Positions 1-7,555 of a stretch of 64,000 nt of DNA are shown here, one piece after another (within the stretch, counting starts at the first letter, position 1; each line of letters opens with the position of its first letter). The notes beneath the pieces are model-generated. The model worked only from the letters and a program-made list of their open reading frames with translations, did not search any database and had not been told where the DNA came from. The DNA comes from G11 sp947167445 (GTDB taxonomy: Bacteria; Bacillota; Clostridia; Lachnospirales; Lachnospiraceae): NCBI GenBank assembly GCA_947167445.1, contig CAMVID010000013.1, forward strand, positions 1 to 64,000, written 5' to 3'. Position numbers and translations under genes: made by a program.

Positions 1-50
1 GCCCAAACTGCACACGAAGCGTGCAATTTGGGCCTGTCCCCATTCTGCAC
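1..50. repeat. GTGCA palindromic repeat, copy 1 (cut by window edge)
   Basis: The copy shows a partial unit ending in CTGCAC, then a full unit from 21 to 50 that opens with GTGCAATTTGGG and closes with TGCAC. The two units are joined by a short GAAGC-type spacer. The same joint is seen at 33161-33166, so this is a member of the same family. Confidence 0.85.
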
Positions 51-60
51 ATCCTCTAAA

Positions 61-110
61 TTCACAACTAGAAATGCTACGGCGTCAGCCGTAGCATTTC
101 TAGTTGTGAA
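61..110 (-). terminator. Perfect 23-bp inverted repeat, probable terminator of the small gene at 100-258
   Basis: Positions 61-83 and 88-110 are perfect reverse complements around a 4-nt loop. Read on the minus strand the hairpin is followed by TTTAG, so the U-tract is short. The upstream arm contains the last codons and the TAG stop of the small minus-strand gene, so gene end and hairpin are fused. Confidence 0.6.
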
Positions 111-258
111 TTATCTCTTTCAAAAGCTTATCGAACTCGTTGTTTTCTTCGTCGAATTTCTTGTTCTGGGACTCGTCGCTCCTTGCCCTCTCCTGAAAGT
201 CTTTATATATGGGATACATGCGGAACGCTTCCCGATACTCCATCAATACGCCACTCAT
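100..258 (-). CDS. Small hypothetical protein, 52 aa
   Basis: This is a short minus-strand reading frame of 52 codons that opens with MSGVLMEYREAFRMYP and ends in KLLKEIIHN. It has a strong GGAGGAT ribosome binding site about five bases before the ATG at 258. The product is charged and probably helical (many Glu, Asp, Lys, Arg) with no membrane segment or signal peptide. The stop codon lies inside a perfect palindrome at 61-110. I do not recognise the family. The good ribosome binding site and the terminator-like end support a real gene, but nothing shows its function. Confidence 0.55.
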   Translation of the reverse strand: MSGVLMEYREAFRMYPIYKDFQERARSDESQNKKFDEENNEFDKLLKEIIHN

Positions 259-419
259 AACTTATCCTCCTTGATATACGAGACCGGTTCCTTGGTTACA
301 TGTTGCTACATTTTGATTACATTTTATATATCGGACACAACATGTAGTATCTTAACCCCTATTTTTGAAAAAATCATGATGTTTTTTTCATAATATTTCA
401 AGGAGAATTATTCAGTTTT
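259..419. other. AT-rich intergenic region
   Basis: This gap separates the small gene at 100-258 from the TPR gene. It contains an A/T-rich inverted repeat near 365-388 (a GAAAAAA run, TCATGATG, then a TTTTTTT run). That could serve as a weak terminator for the TPR gene on the minus strand. I see no coding frame with a ribosome binding site in it. Confidence 0.3.
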
Positions 420-2732
420 TTATGCATCTTGCATAAGCTTGGCTGTATTGGTAATTATCATCTTCGCCAGGTTCTTGCCCTCGGCGGCAAGGCCTGCGAT
501 AAACCTTCCATATAATACAAGGGTCTCGTCGGAGTAGGTTGAAAGTTCTCCCCTAAGATAGGTCTCGTAGGAGGTGTTGTACTCCGTATCCTCCGAGGTG
601 TGGATGGAGCGAGCATTCGAAGCGGCATCGGGAAACTCTTTAGCAAAATCCTCCATCATTCCCACCTGAATCTGCACGATGGACTCGATTATGGCCTTCT
701 TCTCATCACTTATGGGTGGAAAGCTGTCCTTGATCTCATTCCATCTTTCGGGAGCGGTGCTTTCCTCCATGCGGCCGTATTTCTCGGCAATCAGGTTCCA
801 CCCCGCCGCATTGGCCGCCTTAAAATCAGCGATATAGCTTTCAAGCATCTCTTCGGTCCAGGTCATGTACTGGCTCTTTCGCATAATCTCGAAGGTGGTC
901 CAGTTGTCCTGGCAGTCGGCCCTTCCGCCCTCATTATGGGCTTTGTCAAAAGCCACCCACTCCAACCTTACGATGGTGTTCACAAGGTCCGCCTTTGTAT
1001 CAGCCCCTGAAATCACGTCATGGTGGGCCAGATAAGAGTCATTTAATTCGGAAAGCCCCAGCTTTTTCAGCTTTCCTACTATATCTAATGCAATTTCTTC
1101 GATCAGCTTTTTATTTCCGGTAAAATCGTTAAGGTTCTCCGATATCTTCTCAAGGTTACCTTTAATGAAGACATCCTGCTTCTCCATGCCCTTTGAAAGC
1201 CACTTATAAATGGGAGCATACTGCCTGTTTAAAAGGTACACAAGTTTCATGGTGTGCTCTATGAAACTTCCTAGGCAAAGAGCCGCCGAAACCTTATCTC
1301 CTCTTTCCGACACACGCTCGTAATTGTACTGCCCGTACTGGGAAACCTTTGCAAGCTCTGTTGCTATCTTCTTTCTCCAGACTGTGTCGGGGTAGTAGTT
1401 AAGGAGAATATTTCTGATTTTGCTAAATTCTCCATAAGAGTCAGTGAAGACCTCTCCGTTTGTGGCCTTGTTAAGGTTACAGTCCTCCAGTGCCATCCAA
1501 ATGTGGTTCTCCACGTAGTTGATATCCCCGCGCTCATCCCTTATGTCCATGCCAAGGACCTTGGCGTACCATTCAGTTATTTCAAAAACGCCTACTCTCC
1601 TCCCCGCCTCTCGGGTGGTGAGTCTGGCATATCCTTTGTATCTTACGGGAAGCTCCTCGTATGCTGCCTGGAGCTCCTCTCCGATTTCGTCATATATGGG
1701 GCCCGGAAGCCACATCTGAAATCCCGGTCCAAAGTCGTGGTCTGTTGAGGCGTCATCATCATAGCCCAAGCATTCTGAGCCTTCTCCGCAAAGTCCAACC
1801 GCAATCAAATCTTTGTAGAGGGGGAATTTTGCCTCAATCATGGGCTTTCCGTATTCTTCGTAAAAAGCCTTCGAAAGCTCCAATCCCTTTATGCCCCTGT
1901 ACTCTTCACCCTTCTCGGCGGCCTCCTTCTTTCTGGCCTCCATGGCCTTCTCGGACGCCTGATGAAGGTTTGCAAGGGTTATGTCATAGGCCTGTGAATA
2001 GCCTGTGTTTTTCCTGATTTCCTTAAGGGCTCTCTCGTAATACTCGGCAGATTCCTCGTATTCGCCGGTGACGTACTTGGCCTCAGCCATTGCAGAAAGG
2101 GCTGCCCCATAGTGATAATCCGGCTCAGGCTTTGAGTCGAATATCTTGAAAGCCTCCGTAAGATTGTCCATGGCCTCGCCGTACTCGCCGTTCTTTAATA
2201 AAGACATGGCAAGATTGGTATGGCTTATGGCAACTTTAATATCCTCGCCCGGTTGCGATAATGCGAGAGACAGCGCTTTTCTTAAGGTGCCTGATGCACT
2301 CTCGAAATCCCCCATCTCCTGGAAAAGGAGGGCAAGGTTGTTGTAAAGAGGCGCATAAGAAAAATCCGTGGGCTCCAGATTCTCGTCGTAAATACGAAGA
2401 GTCTCATTGTAATAGGCCATGGATTCCTGTAAAAGTCCTGCAGCTCTGCAGGCGTTGGCAATATTTAGAAGGCAGGTGGCATAGGAAACCGTGCCGTTAA
2501 GCCCTGCCTCTTCCAAGGTTATAAGAAGGTCTCTGCAGGCAGTTATGGACTTGGCGTAGTCGCTAATCTCCCTGTTGAAACCGATTATTTCATTATATAA
2601 GGTAATTGCGCTTGAGGTATCCCCCTCCGCCTTAGCTTCGGCCAACTTCTCGTCAAGGAAATTGTTGATGGCTTCGAAATCATGGGTGGCCTCAAGGGCA
2701 TCGTATTCGGCAAGAACTTTTGCAATATCCAT
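420..2732 (-). CDS. Tetratricopeptide repeat protein with DUF4037 nucleotidyltransferase-like domain
   Basis: The protein has 770 residues. The ATG at 2732 was chosen because AAGGAGG lies six bases before it; an upstream start at 2765 has no such site. Roughly residues 1-270 are TPR-like helical repeats, for example ATCLLNIANACRAAG, APLYNNLALLFQEMG and ISHTNLAMSLLKNG. From about residue 290 a second domain carries GEGSECLGYDDDASTDHDFG. This is the Gly-Ser and Asp-x-Asp pattern of a DNA polymerase beta-type nucleotidyltransferase as found in DUF4037 proteins. The substrate is unknown. It follows thiM by 33 bases and may share its transcript, but I see no direct link to thiamine. Confidence 0.85.
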   Translation of the reverse strand: MDIAKVLAEYDALEATHDFEAINNFLDEKLAEAKAEGDTSSAITLYNEIIGFNREISDYAKSITACRDLLITLEEAGLNGTVSYATCLLNIANACRAAGLLQESMAYYNETLRIYDENLEPTDFSYAPLYNNLALLFQEMGDFESASGTLRKALSLALSQPGEDIKVAISHTNLAMSLLKNGEYGEAMDNLTEAFKIFDSKPEPDYHYGAALSAMAEAKYVTGEYEESAEYYERALKEIRKNTGYSQAYDITLANLHQASEKAMEARKKEAAEKGEEYRGIKGLELSKAFYEEYGKPMIEAKFPLYKDLIAVGLCGEGSECLGYDDDASTDHDFGPGFQMWLPGPIYDEIGEELQAAYEELPVRYKGYARLTTREAGRRVGVFEITEWYAKVLGMDIRDERGDINYVENHIWMALEDCNLNKATNGEVFTDSYGEFSKIRNILLNYYPDTVWRKKIATELAKVSQYGQYNYERVSERGDKVSAALCLGSFIEHTMKLVYLLNRQYAPIYKWLSKGMEKQDVFIKGNLEKISENLNDFTGNKKLIEEIALDIVGKLKKLGLSELNDSYLAHHDVISGADTKADLVNTIVRLEWVAFDKAHNEGGRADCQDNWTTFEIMRKSQYMTWTEEMLESYIADFKAANAAGWNLIAEKYGRMEESTAPERWNEIKDSFPPISDEKKAIIESIVQIQVGMMEDFAKEFPDAASNARSIHTSEDTEYNTSYETYLRGELSTYSDETLVLYGRFIAGLAAEGKNLAKMIITNTAKLMQDA

Positions 2733-2765
2733 ACTGCTATCCTCCTTGCTATGATTATACACCAT

Positions 2766-3494
2766 TTACGTCTCTCCGATAGTATCCATGAAGGCCACGG
2801 GGAAGCTGCCTACTCCACCGGCTTCCTTGGCGGCTATTCTTCCTGCAAAGTTGAACAGGTCAACGCCCTTTTTTAAGCCCTCCCAGCGGTCCTCGAAGGA
2901 TGCGATAACCGTTGCAAGGAAGGCTGCCTGCAGGCATCCGCCTCCTGATAATCTGGTAAAAATCCTGCCTCCTCCGGGCTTCTCTACCACCTGGTCTTTC
3001 CAAACCAGCCGATCCATCTTGCCTCCCACAAGAATCATGGCCCCGGTTCTTTCAGAAAGTGCCATCAGTTCCTCATCCGTCAGGGAAATTCTCGATGTTT
3101 CGGCGCCGTTGTAAACCACACGTCTATTACAAAGGGAGCCTATCTCACCCACGTTACCTCTGATGCAGGTGATTCCTCCGATAAGAAGAAGTTCGTTTAC
3201 AAGGTTACGCCTGAAGCCTGAGGCACCCACTCCCACAGGGTCCAAAATCACAGGGATTCCCCTCTGTGAGGCAAGTCTGAGAGCTCGCTTCATAAGTTCC
3301 GCCTTCTCCATGGTAGGCATTCCTATATCAAGATAAAGTCCGTCCGCAAGATTTAAGATCTCATCGATTTCCTCAGATGATTCCGAGCAAATAACACATC
3401 CTCCCGCTGCCAGGATGATGTTGGTACATATCTCTCGAGACACATCGTTGGTTATCATGTAAATTAATGGACGTTTGTTTCTTACCTGATTCAT
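2766..3494 (-). CDS. thiM: Hydroxyethylthiazole kinase
   Basis: The product of 242 aa phosphorylates 4-methyl-5-(2-hydroxyethyl)thiazole, a salvage step of thiamine synthesis. It matches the ribokinase-like ThiM fold: ITNDVSREICTNIILAAGG near the N-terminus, the LDPVGVGASGFR motif in the middle, IRGNVGEI, and a C-terminal GGGCLQAAFLAT anion-hole and catalytic segment. In that segment the usual GxGC appears as GGGC. AAAGGGGAG precedes the ATG at 3494. It is a little shorter than usual (about 260). No other thiamine gene and no TPP riboswitch is visible upstream; the leader holds only the terminator of the GH13 gene. Confidence 0.85.
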   Translation of the reverse strand: MNQVRNKRPLIYMITNDVSREICTNIILAAGGCVICSESSEEIDEILNLADGLYLDIGMPTMEKAELMKRALRLASQRGIPVILDPVGVGASGFRRNLVNELLLIGGITCIRGNVGEIGSLCNRRVVYNGAETSRISLTDEELMALSERTGAMILVGGKMDRLVWKDQVVEKPGGGRIFTRLSGGGCLQAAFLATVIASFEDRWEGLKKGVDLFNFAGRIAAKEAGGVGSFPVAFMDTIGET

Positions 3495-3513
3495 ACACTC
3501 CCCTTTAAGGCAG

Positions 3514-3549
3514 TAAAAAAGGAACGTTCAATTGCGAATTGAGCGTCCC
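3514..3549 (-). terminator. Rho-independent terminator after the GH13 gene
   Basis: On the minus strand a stem with arms 3521-3533 and 3537-3549 (GGGACGCTCAATT and its partner, with G-U pairs) is followed by TTTTTT at 3515-3520. It separates the alpha-glucan hydrolase transcript from thiM. Confidence 0.8.
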
Positions 3550-3626
3550 ATTAAATACATAATTATCTGCCCCTCACCAAATTTAATTATGCGCAAAATA
3601 TGGTGAAAGTGCAAGAAAATTTTACA

Positions 3627-5342
3627 TTATTTTGTGTTTTTTATTACTGTATAACCAAACGGTTTAAGTTCGTCTCCCGAAAGGTTCTTGCTTAAAATCA
3701 CATCGCCCTTGAAATCAGGGATTCTGGCGGCATCTTTTCCGTTTATAAATACCCTGATGCTCTCGTTTCCGAAATTTCTCTCAAAGCCGTACAGACCATC
3801 CTTTGCAATAACGGTTCTGAAGTTTCCGTGGCCGAAGGCTTTGTTGTCGTTTCTTAAGGCCAGAAGTTTCTTATAGATTTCAAAAAGAGGATGCTTATCC
3901 TCAAAAATCATGGGCCTTCTGTACTCGGGCTCAGTGATGCCTGTAAGTCCCTGTTCATCCCCATAGAAGATGCTTGGCATTCCGGGGAATGTCAGAAGTA
4001 AAAGCACCGCCTGTTCCATCTTGTCAAGATTCTCGTCACACACCGAATAGAATCTGCTGACATCATGGCTGTCAAGAAGGTTAAGCTGTGAGTAGGCTGC
4101 CTGTCTGGGATAGCGCAAAAGCATGTTCTCGATTCTTGTGGCAAACTCTTCAGTGTCTATGGATTCTTTCGCGATATACTGCATTAAATAACGCCTGAAA
4201 TCATAATTCATGGCCCCTTCCATCATGTGGCCGTTTACATAGTGTGAAGCGTTCTCCCAGATTTCCCCGAGGACTATCGCTTCCTTTTTCACAGACTTAA
4301 CCGCATCCCTGAATGCCCGTAAAAACGCATCATCTACTTCGTTAGCAACGTCAAGCCTCCATCCGTCCACATCAAACTTTTCAATCCAGTATTTTCCAAC
4401 CTTGCAGAAATAATCCTTTAGGAATGGATTAGCGGTATTGGTTTTTGGCATATGAGCCACATATGCAAAGCAGGTATACTGCGGCATTTCATGGTGCCCT
4501 GGGAATTTGGGATTGTCACTTCCAAGTTCGTAGTAGCAGTCAAAGTACTGAGAGGCTTTGCCTTTTTCCAAAACATCCTTAAAGAACTCGTGCTCGCTTG
4601 AGGTGTGGTTGAATACACCGTCAATCAGCACCTTCATACCCATGGAATGAGCCTTGTCCACCATCTCCTTAAAGTCTTCATCTGTGCCCCTGCAGGGATC
4701 CACGTGGAAATAGTCAATGAGGTCGTATTTGTGGTAGCAGCCCGCCACAAAGAAGGGATTGAGGTACACCACATTAAAGCCAAGGCCCTTGATATAATCA
4801 AGGTTTGCGGTGATGCCCTTAATGGTTCCTCCAAGGTTCGAGCGACAGGTAATGCCCTTGTAGTCGGCCTCCGTCGGCTCCCCGCTTATGTGTCTTGCAC
4901 CGTCGGCGAAGCTGTCGGGGAAAATGTTATAGACAACGGCATCCTTAACCCACTCCGGAACCTCCATGCGATCAACCCTTAAATTAAAGGCAAACTGGAA
5001 GTAGTCCGGGCGCTCCGCATCCCATTCCTCCGAGAAGCAGTCCCCGTAATAATACACGGTCTCGGCGCCGTCATTAAGCTCAAAATAATAGGCGATTCTC
5101 TCGAAGTCGGTCTTTAAGGTAATCTCATACCAGTCGTAATATTTATTTGTAAAAATCCGCTCCATCTCCCTTATGTCAAAGGTAAACTTTGGCGTCATTG
5201 TAGCTCTGTCGGCAAATCCGAACTTTACATATTTAAGGTCATCCTTTGCGGTACGCAAGCGAAAAGCGTATTCATTCTCACTTATCGCAAAGGCATATTC
5301 GCTTAGGGGTCTGTGGAAAATCGCAGCTTTATTCATGGTCAT
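3627..5342 (-). CDS. GH13 alpha-glucan hydrolase (neopullulanase/cyclomaltodextrinase type)
   Basis: The 571-aa protein belongs to the alpha-amylase superfamily. It has an N-terminal beta-sandwich domain of about 120 residues, as in neopullulanases and cyclomaltodextrinases, then a TIM barrel. The barrel shows the four conserved regions: DGVFNHTS, GWRLDVANE with the Asp nucleophile near residue 329, VLGEIWEN with the acid Glu near 358, and LLDSHDVSRF. It has no signal peptide, so it probably cleaves imported malto-oligosaccharides in the cytoplasm. Two in-frame ATGs lie at the start; AGGAAGG precedes both. A consensus promoter flanked by two LacI-type operators lies directly upstream, so sugar-dependent repression is likely. 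Confidence 0.9.
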   Translation of the reverse strand: MTMNKAAIFHRPLSEYAFAISENEYAFRLRTAKDDLKYVKFGFADRATMTPKFTFDIREMERIFTNKYYDWYEITLKTDFERIAYYFELNDGAETVYYYGDCFSEEWDAERPDYFQFAFNLRVDRMEVPEWVKDAVVYNIFPDSFADGARHISGEPTEADYKGITCRSNLGGTIKGITANLDYIKGLGFNVVYLNPFFVAGCYHKYDLIDYFHVDPCRGTDEDFKEMVDKAHSMGMKVLIDGVFNHTSSEHEFFKDVLEKGKASQYFDCYYELGSDNPKFPGHHEMPQYTCFAYVAHMPKTNTANPFLKDYFCKVGKYWIEKFDVDGWRLDVANEVDDAFLRAFRDAVKSVKKEAIVLGEIWENASHYVNGHMMEGAMNYDFRRYLMQYIAKESIDTEEFATRIENMLLRYPRQAAYSQLNLLDSHDVSRFYSVCDENLDKMEQAVLLLLTFPGMPSIFYGDEQGLTGITEPEYRRPMIFEDKHPLFEIYKKLLALRNDNKAFGHGNFRTVIAKDGLYGFERNFGNESIRVFINGKDAARIPDFKGDVILSKNLSGDELKPFGYTVIKNTK

Positions 5343-5354
5343 TCATCCTTCCTG

Positions 5355-5368
5355 TTAAAACGTTTACA
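5355..5368. promoter_or_regulatory. LacI/CcpA-type operator, downstream site
   Basis: The sequence TTAAAACGTTTACA holds an AAACGTTT core. It lies just downstream of the predicted transcription start of the GH13 gene, where a bound repressor would block elongation or clearance. Confidence 0.6.
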
Positions 5369-5381
5369 CGCCCTTAATTCG

Positions 5382-5410
5382 ATTAAACCATTGCATTTAT
5401 TAAAAGTCAA
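5382..5410 (-). promoter_or_regulatory. Sigma-70-type promoter of the GH13 gene
   Basis: On the minus strand TTGACT (5405-5410) and TTTAAT (5382-5387) are separated by exactly 17 bases. Operators lie on both sides. Confidence 0.75.
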
Positions 5411-5420
5411 TGGTTTTTGC

Positions 5421-5432
5421 GAAAACGTTTTC
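5421..5432. promoter_or_regulatory. LacI/CcpA-type operator, upstream site
   Basis: GAAAACGTTTTC is a perfect 12-bp palindrome located 10 bases upstream of the -35 box of the GH13 promoter. It also lies 14 bases from the predicted -35 box of the divergent dehydrogenase gene. Confidence 0.65.
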
Positions 5433-5446
5433 CTTTTCTTTCGCGG

Positions 5447-5474
5447 TTGCAGTTACTACGAGATGTGGTATTAT
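5447..5474 (+). promoter_or_regulatory. Predicted promoter of the GpsA-like gene
   Basis: TTGCAG (5447-5452) and TATTAT (5469-5474) are spaced by 16 bases, about 50 bases upstream of the ATG at 5527. Confidence 0.55.
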
Positions 5475-5526
5475 GTTTAGTGTGCCTAAAATCCGCTTTG
5501 ACGGGTTTTGCACGAAAGGAAATCAT

Positions 5527-6489
5527 ATGAAAAAAGTATTTGTTGTGGGATGCGGTCGATGGGGAACTTTCATCGCCTGGTATCTCGATAAAATCGGCCA
5601 TGACGTTAAACTCTACGGCAGAGAAAGCTCTGAGAACATGAAGGAGCTTATGGCCACAAGAAAAAATAAATACATGGAAATACCTGAAAGCCTTGCTCTC
5701 ACCACTTCCATAGAGGGCGCAAAGGACGCGGATTACATTATAATTTCCGTTGGTTCCCAGTCTCTTTCGGCTGTGGTTAAGCAGCTCGACGAAACAGGAC
5801 TTAAGGACAAGATAGTTGTTCTTTGCATGAAGGGAATTGAGATTGATACAGGCAGGCGCCTTTCACAGATTGCTTCCGGCGGCCTTGACGTAAGCAACGA
5901 AGTGGCTGTCTGGCTGGGGCCCGGACATGTACAGGAATTCTACAGAGGAGTTCCCAACTGCATGGTTATCGATTCCACCAATGAAGCGGTGAAAGATGAG
6001 ATTATAAAGGCTTTTTCCAGCGATCTGATTCGCTTCTACTACGGAACTGACTTAATAGGAAACGAAATCGGCGCAGCCGCCAAGAACGTGGTGGGTATTG
6101 CAGCCGGAATCCTTGAAGGCCTTGATCTTGCGTCCCTTAAGGGAGCTTTGATGGCGAGATGTACCAGAGAGATTTCAAGACTTATTGTTGCTATGGGAGG
6201 TAAGGAAAGCACCGTTTACGGACTGTGTCACCTGGGAGATTACGAAGCAACTCTCTTCTCTCCTCACAGCCACAACTTAACCTTTGGAAAATGCGTGGTT
6301 ACAGGGGAACCTTACACTGATCTTGCTGAGGGTTACTACACAGTTCTGGCATTAAGAAAACTCGCCAAATCCTACGGCGTTGAGCTTCCGATTTGCGAGT
6401 CCGTTTATCAGGTTCTTTATGAAAATAAAGATGCCAAGGAAATGATCAATGAAATGTTTGAGAGAAGTCTCAAGACGGAATTTGCCTGA
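5527..6489 (+). CDS. gpsA: NAD(P)-dependent glycerol-3-phosphate dehydrogenase-like protein
   Basis: The start is ATG 5527, preceded by AAAGGAA; the reading frame stays open further upstream without a ribosome binding site. The 320-aa product has an N-terminal Rossmann motif VGCGRWGTFIAWYL and the central GNEIGAAAKNVVGIAAGILEGL segment, with the catalytic Lys of the family. It then has STVYGLCHLGDYEAT, where typical GpsA has GLAGLGDL. It should interconvert dihydroxyacetone phosphate and sn-glycerol 3-phosphate for phospholipid synthesis. It is slightly short and the GLGDL motif is altered, so it may be a second, diverged GpsA paralogue. It is a single-gene unit with its own promoter and terminator. 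Confidence 0.8.
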   Translation: MKKVFVVGCGRWGTFIAWYLDKIGHDVKLYGRESSENMKELMATRKNKYMEIPESLALTTSIEGAKDADYIIISVGSQSLSAVVKQLDETGLKDKIVVLCMKGIEIDTGRRLSQIASGGLDVSNEVAVWLGPGHVQEFYRGVPNCMVIDSTNEAVKDEIIKAFSSDLIRFYYGTDLIGNEIGAAAKNVVGIAAGILEGLDLASLKGALMARCTREISRLIVAMGGKESTVYGLCHLGDYEATLFSPHSHNLTFGKCVVTGEPYTDLAEGYYTVLALRKLAKSYGVELPICESVYQVLYENKDAKEMINEMFERSLKTEFA

Positions 6490-6524
6490 AATAGCTTGAT
6501 TTCAAATTTAATAACAAATGTTAT

Positions 6525-6558
6525 CGGCGTGTTAAATCCAGATTTAACACGCCGTTTT
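6525..6558 (+). terminator. Terminator of the GpsA-like gene
   Basis: Arms 6525-6538 and 6541-6554 (CGGCGTGTTAAATC and its exact complement) form a 14-bp stem with a 2-nt gap, followed by TTTT. It lies between the convergent ends of this gene and the next. Confidence 0.8.
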
Positions 6559-6561
6559 CCT

Positions 6562-7314
6562 TTATTTTACGAGCATTATGCCGGTCAGCATACTCTGGCG
6601 AATGGGATTGTCTCTTCTCCATGAGCAAAGGTCGTCACTTTCCTTTGTGCAGGGACAGGAATCGAAGAAGTTCTCCTCCTTCACCCCAGCCTGCATAACT
6701 GCGGCCTTTATGGCACTCGATAAATCGAGATTTAATTTTTTATCATCCTTTTTTGTGAGAAAACCGGCTATTTCTGCCTCTTCAAACAGCCCTTTAAAGT
6801 CTTCCCTTAACTCTTCCCCCACCTCGTAGCAATTGCCGCAAATATGGGGGCCTAATGCCACCATCATGTCCTCAGGTTTGCTTCCATACTCTTTTTCCAT
6901 GAGTTTTATGGCCTTAACAGCAATCTGTTTGGCGGTTCCTCTCCATCCTGAGTGAACCATTCCTATGGCGGGTGTCACCGGGTCAAGTATGTACACCGGA
7001 ACGCAATCAGCTTCCACAGTACAAAGCATCAGTCCCTTCTCATCTGTAATCATTCCATCACAATCTTCCGTCTCATTTGGCCTTGTAACCATCTCCCCGG
7101 CGTGCTTTTTCGTAACAATCTTAACCTTATCCGTGTGGGACTGGTACACTCTTGTAAGGTCTTCGGGCTTTATTCCGCCTCCAAGCTCCTTCGTAAGCCA
7201 CTCGAAATTCTCGGGGCCTCCTTCCCCATCAAATCTCCAGACATGCCGTTCTTTTGTTGTATACACTGTTCGAACCAGCCCTGTCCGCTCCAGCTCCGGA
7301 ATTGAAAATATCAT
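6562..7314 (-). CDS. pgeF: YfiH/PgeF family (polyphenol oxidase/laccase-domain) protein
   Basis: The 250-aa product is a YfiH/YlmD (LACC1-like) family member. Characterised relatives act as purine nucleoside phosphorylase/adenosine deaminase or edit peptidoglycan precursors. The metal-site motifs are visible: VYQSHTDKV, EADCVPVYI (Cys) and GMVHSGWRGT (His). LGPHICGNCYEVG and a C-terminal SWRRDNPIRQSML follow. The ATG at 7314 is preceded by AAAGGAG. The frame is open further upstream only because it runs through a palindromic repeat, so that extension is rejected. The repeat ends about 10 bases upstream of the ribosome binding site. Confidence 0.85.
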   Translation of the reverse strand: MIFSIPELERTGLVRTVYTTKERHVWRFDGEGGPENFEWLTKELGGGIKPEDLTRVYQSHTDKVKIVTKKHAGEMVTRPNETEDCDGMITDEKGLMLCTVEADCVPVYILDPVTPAIGMVHSGWRGTAKQIAVKAIKLMEKEYGSKPEDMMVALGPHICGNCYEVGEELREDFKGLFEEAEIAGFLTKKDDKKLNLDLSSAIKAAVMQAGVKEENFFDSCPCTKESDDLCSWRRDNPIRQSMLTGIMLVK

Positions 7315-7329
7315 CTCTTGCTCCTTTAT

Positions 7330-7391
7330 GTGCAATTTGGGCCTGTCCCCAAATTGCACGGTGCAGGTTGGGGACAGGCCCCAAATTGCAC
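7330..7391. repeat. GTGCA palindromic repeat, copy 2 (two units)
   Basis: Two palindromic units (7330-7359 and 7361-7391) are joined by a single G, each running from GTGCA to TGCAC around GGCCTGTCCCC or GGGGACAGGCCCC. The copy lies in the predicted leader of the yfiH gene, directly before its ribosome binding site. Confidence 0.9.
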
Positions 7392-7406
7392 ATTTCTGTA
7401 TTTGAA

Positions 7407-7543
7407 TCCGAGGCTTGATATTTTGCTAAGACAGACTTTATCGAGCCGTCGGTACTTAGGTGCTGTATTTTAGCACCTTATGTACCGCTACGTGCGAGAT
7501 CTAAGTGCAAACGTGTCTGTCGTGCAAAATATCAAGCCTCGGA
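7407..7543. repeat. Structured element A, copy 1 (about 137 nt, long nested hairpin)
   Basis: The outer arms 7407-7426 and 7524-7543 are perfect 20-bp reverse complements. Inside them ACAGAC (7431-7436) can pair with GTCTGT (7515-7520). The stem GGTGCT/AGCACC sits inside CGGTAC/GTACCG near the centre. A second copy lies at 30011-30149 with the same core and paired changes in the stems. No reading frame is apparent. It may be a structured RNA, or a mobile hairpin of unknown mechanism. Confidence 0.85.
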
Positions 7544-7555
7544 TGAAAAATCGCT

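Noticed and set aside
28..393. Plus-strand open frame of 121 codons near the left edge
   Set aside because: It starts inside a palindromic repeat, crosses a perfect hairpin and has no ribosome binding site. The opposite strand holds a better small gene.
3495..3626. TPP riboswitch upstream of thiM
   Set aside because: The gap is too short and has no CTGAGA/ACCTGA-type sequence. It holds only the terminator of the GH13 gene.
7330..7359. N-terminal extensions beginning MQFGDRP or MCNLGTGP in front of several proteins (yfiH, MFS, cobD, cobC, DegV, alpha-galactosidase)
   Set aside because: These residues are translated repeat sequence (GTG CAA TTT GGG GAC AGG CCC). Each gene has a proper ATG with a ribosome binding site after the repeat.
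7407..7543. Integron attC site or tRNA
   Set aside because: No cassette integrase recognition sequences (RYYYAAC/GTTRRRY) at the ends, no cassette gene, and no cloverleaf or CCA end. The conserved part is the core, not the ends.
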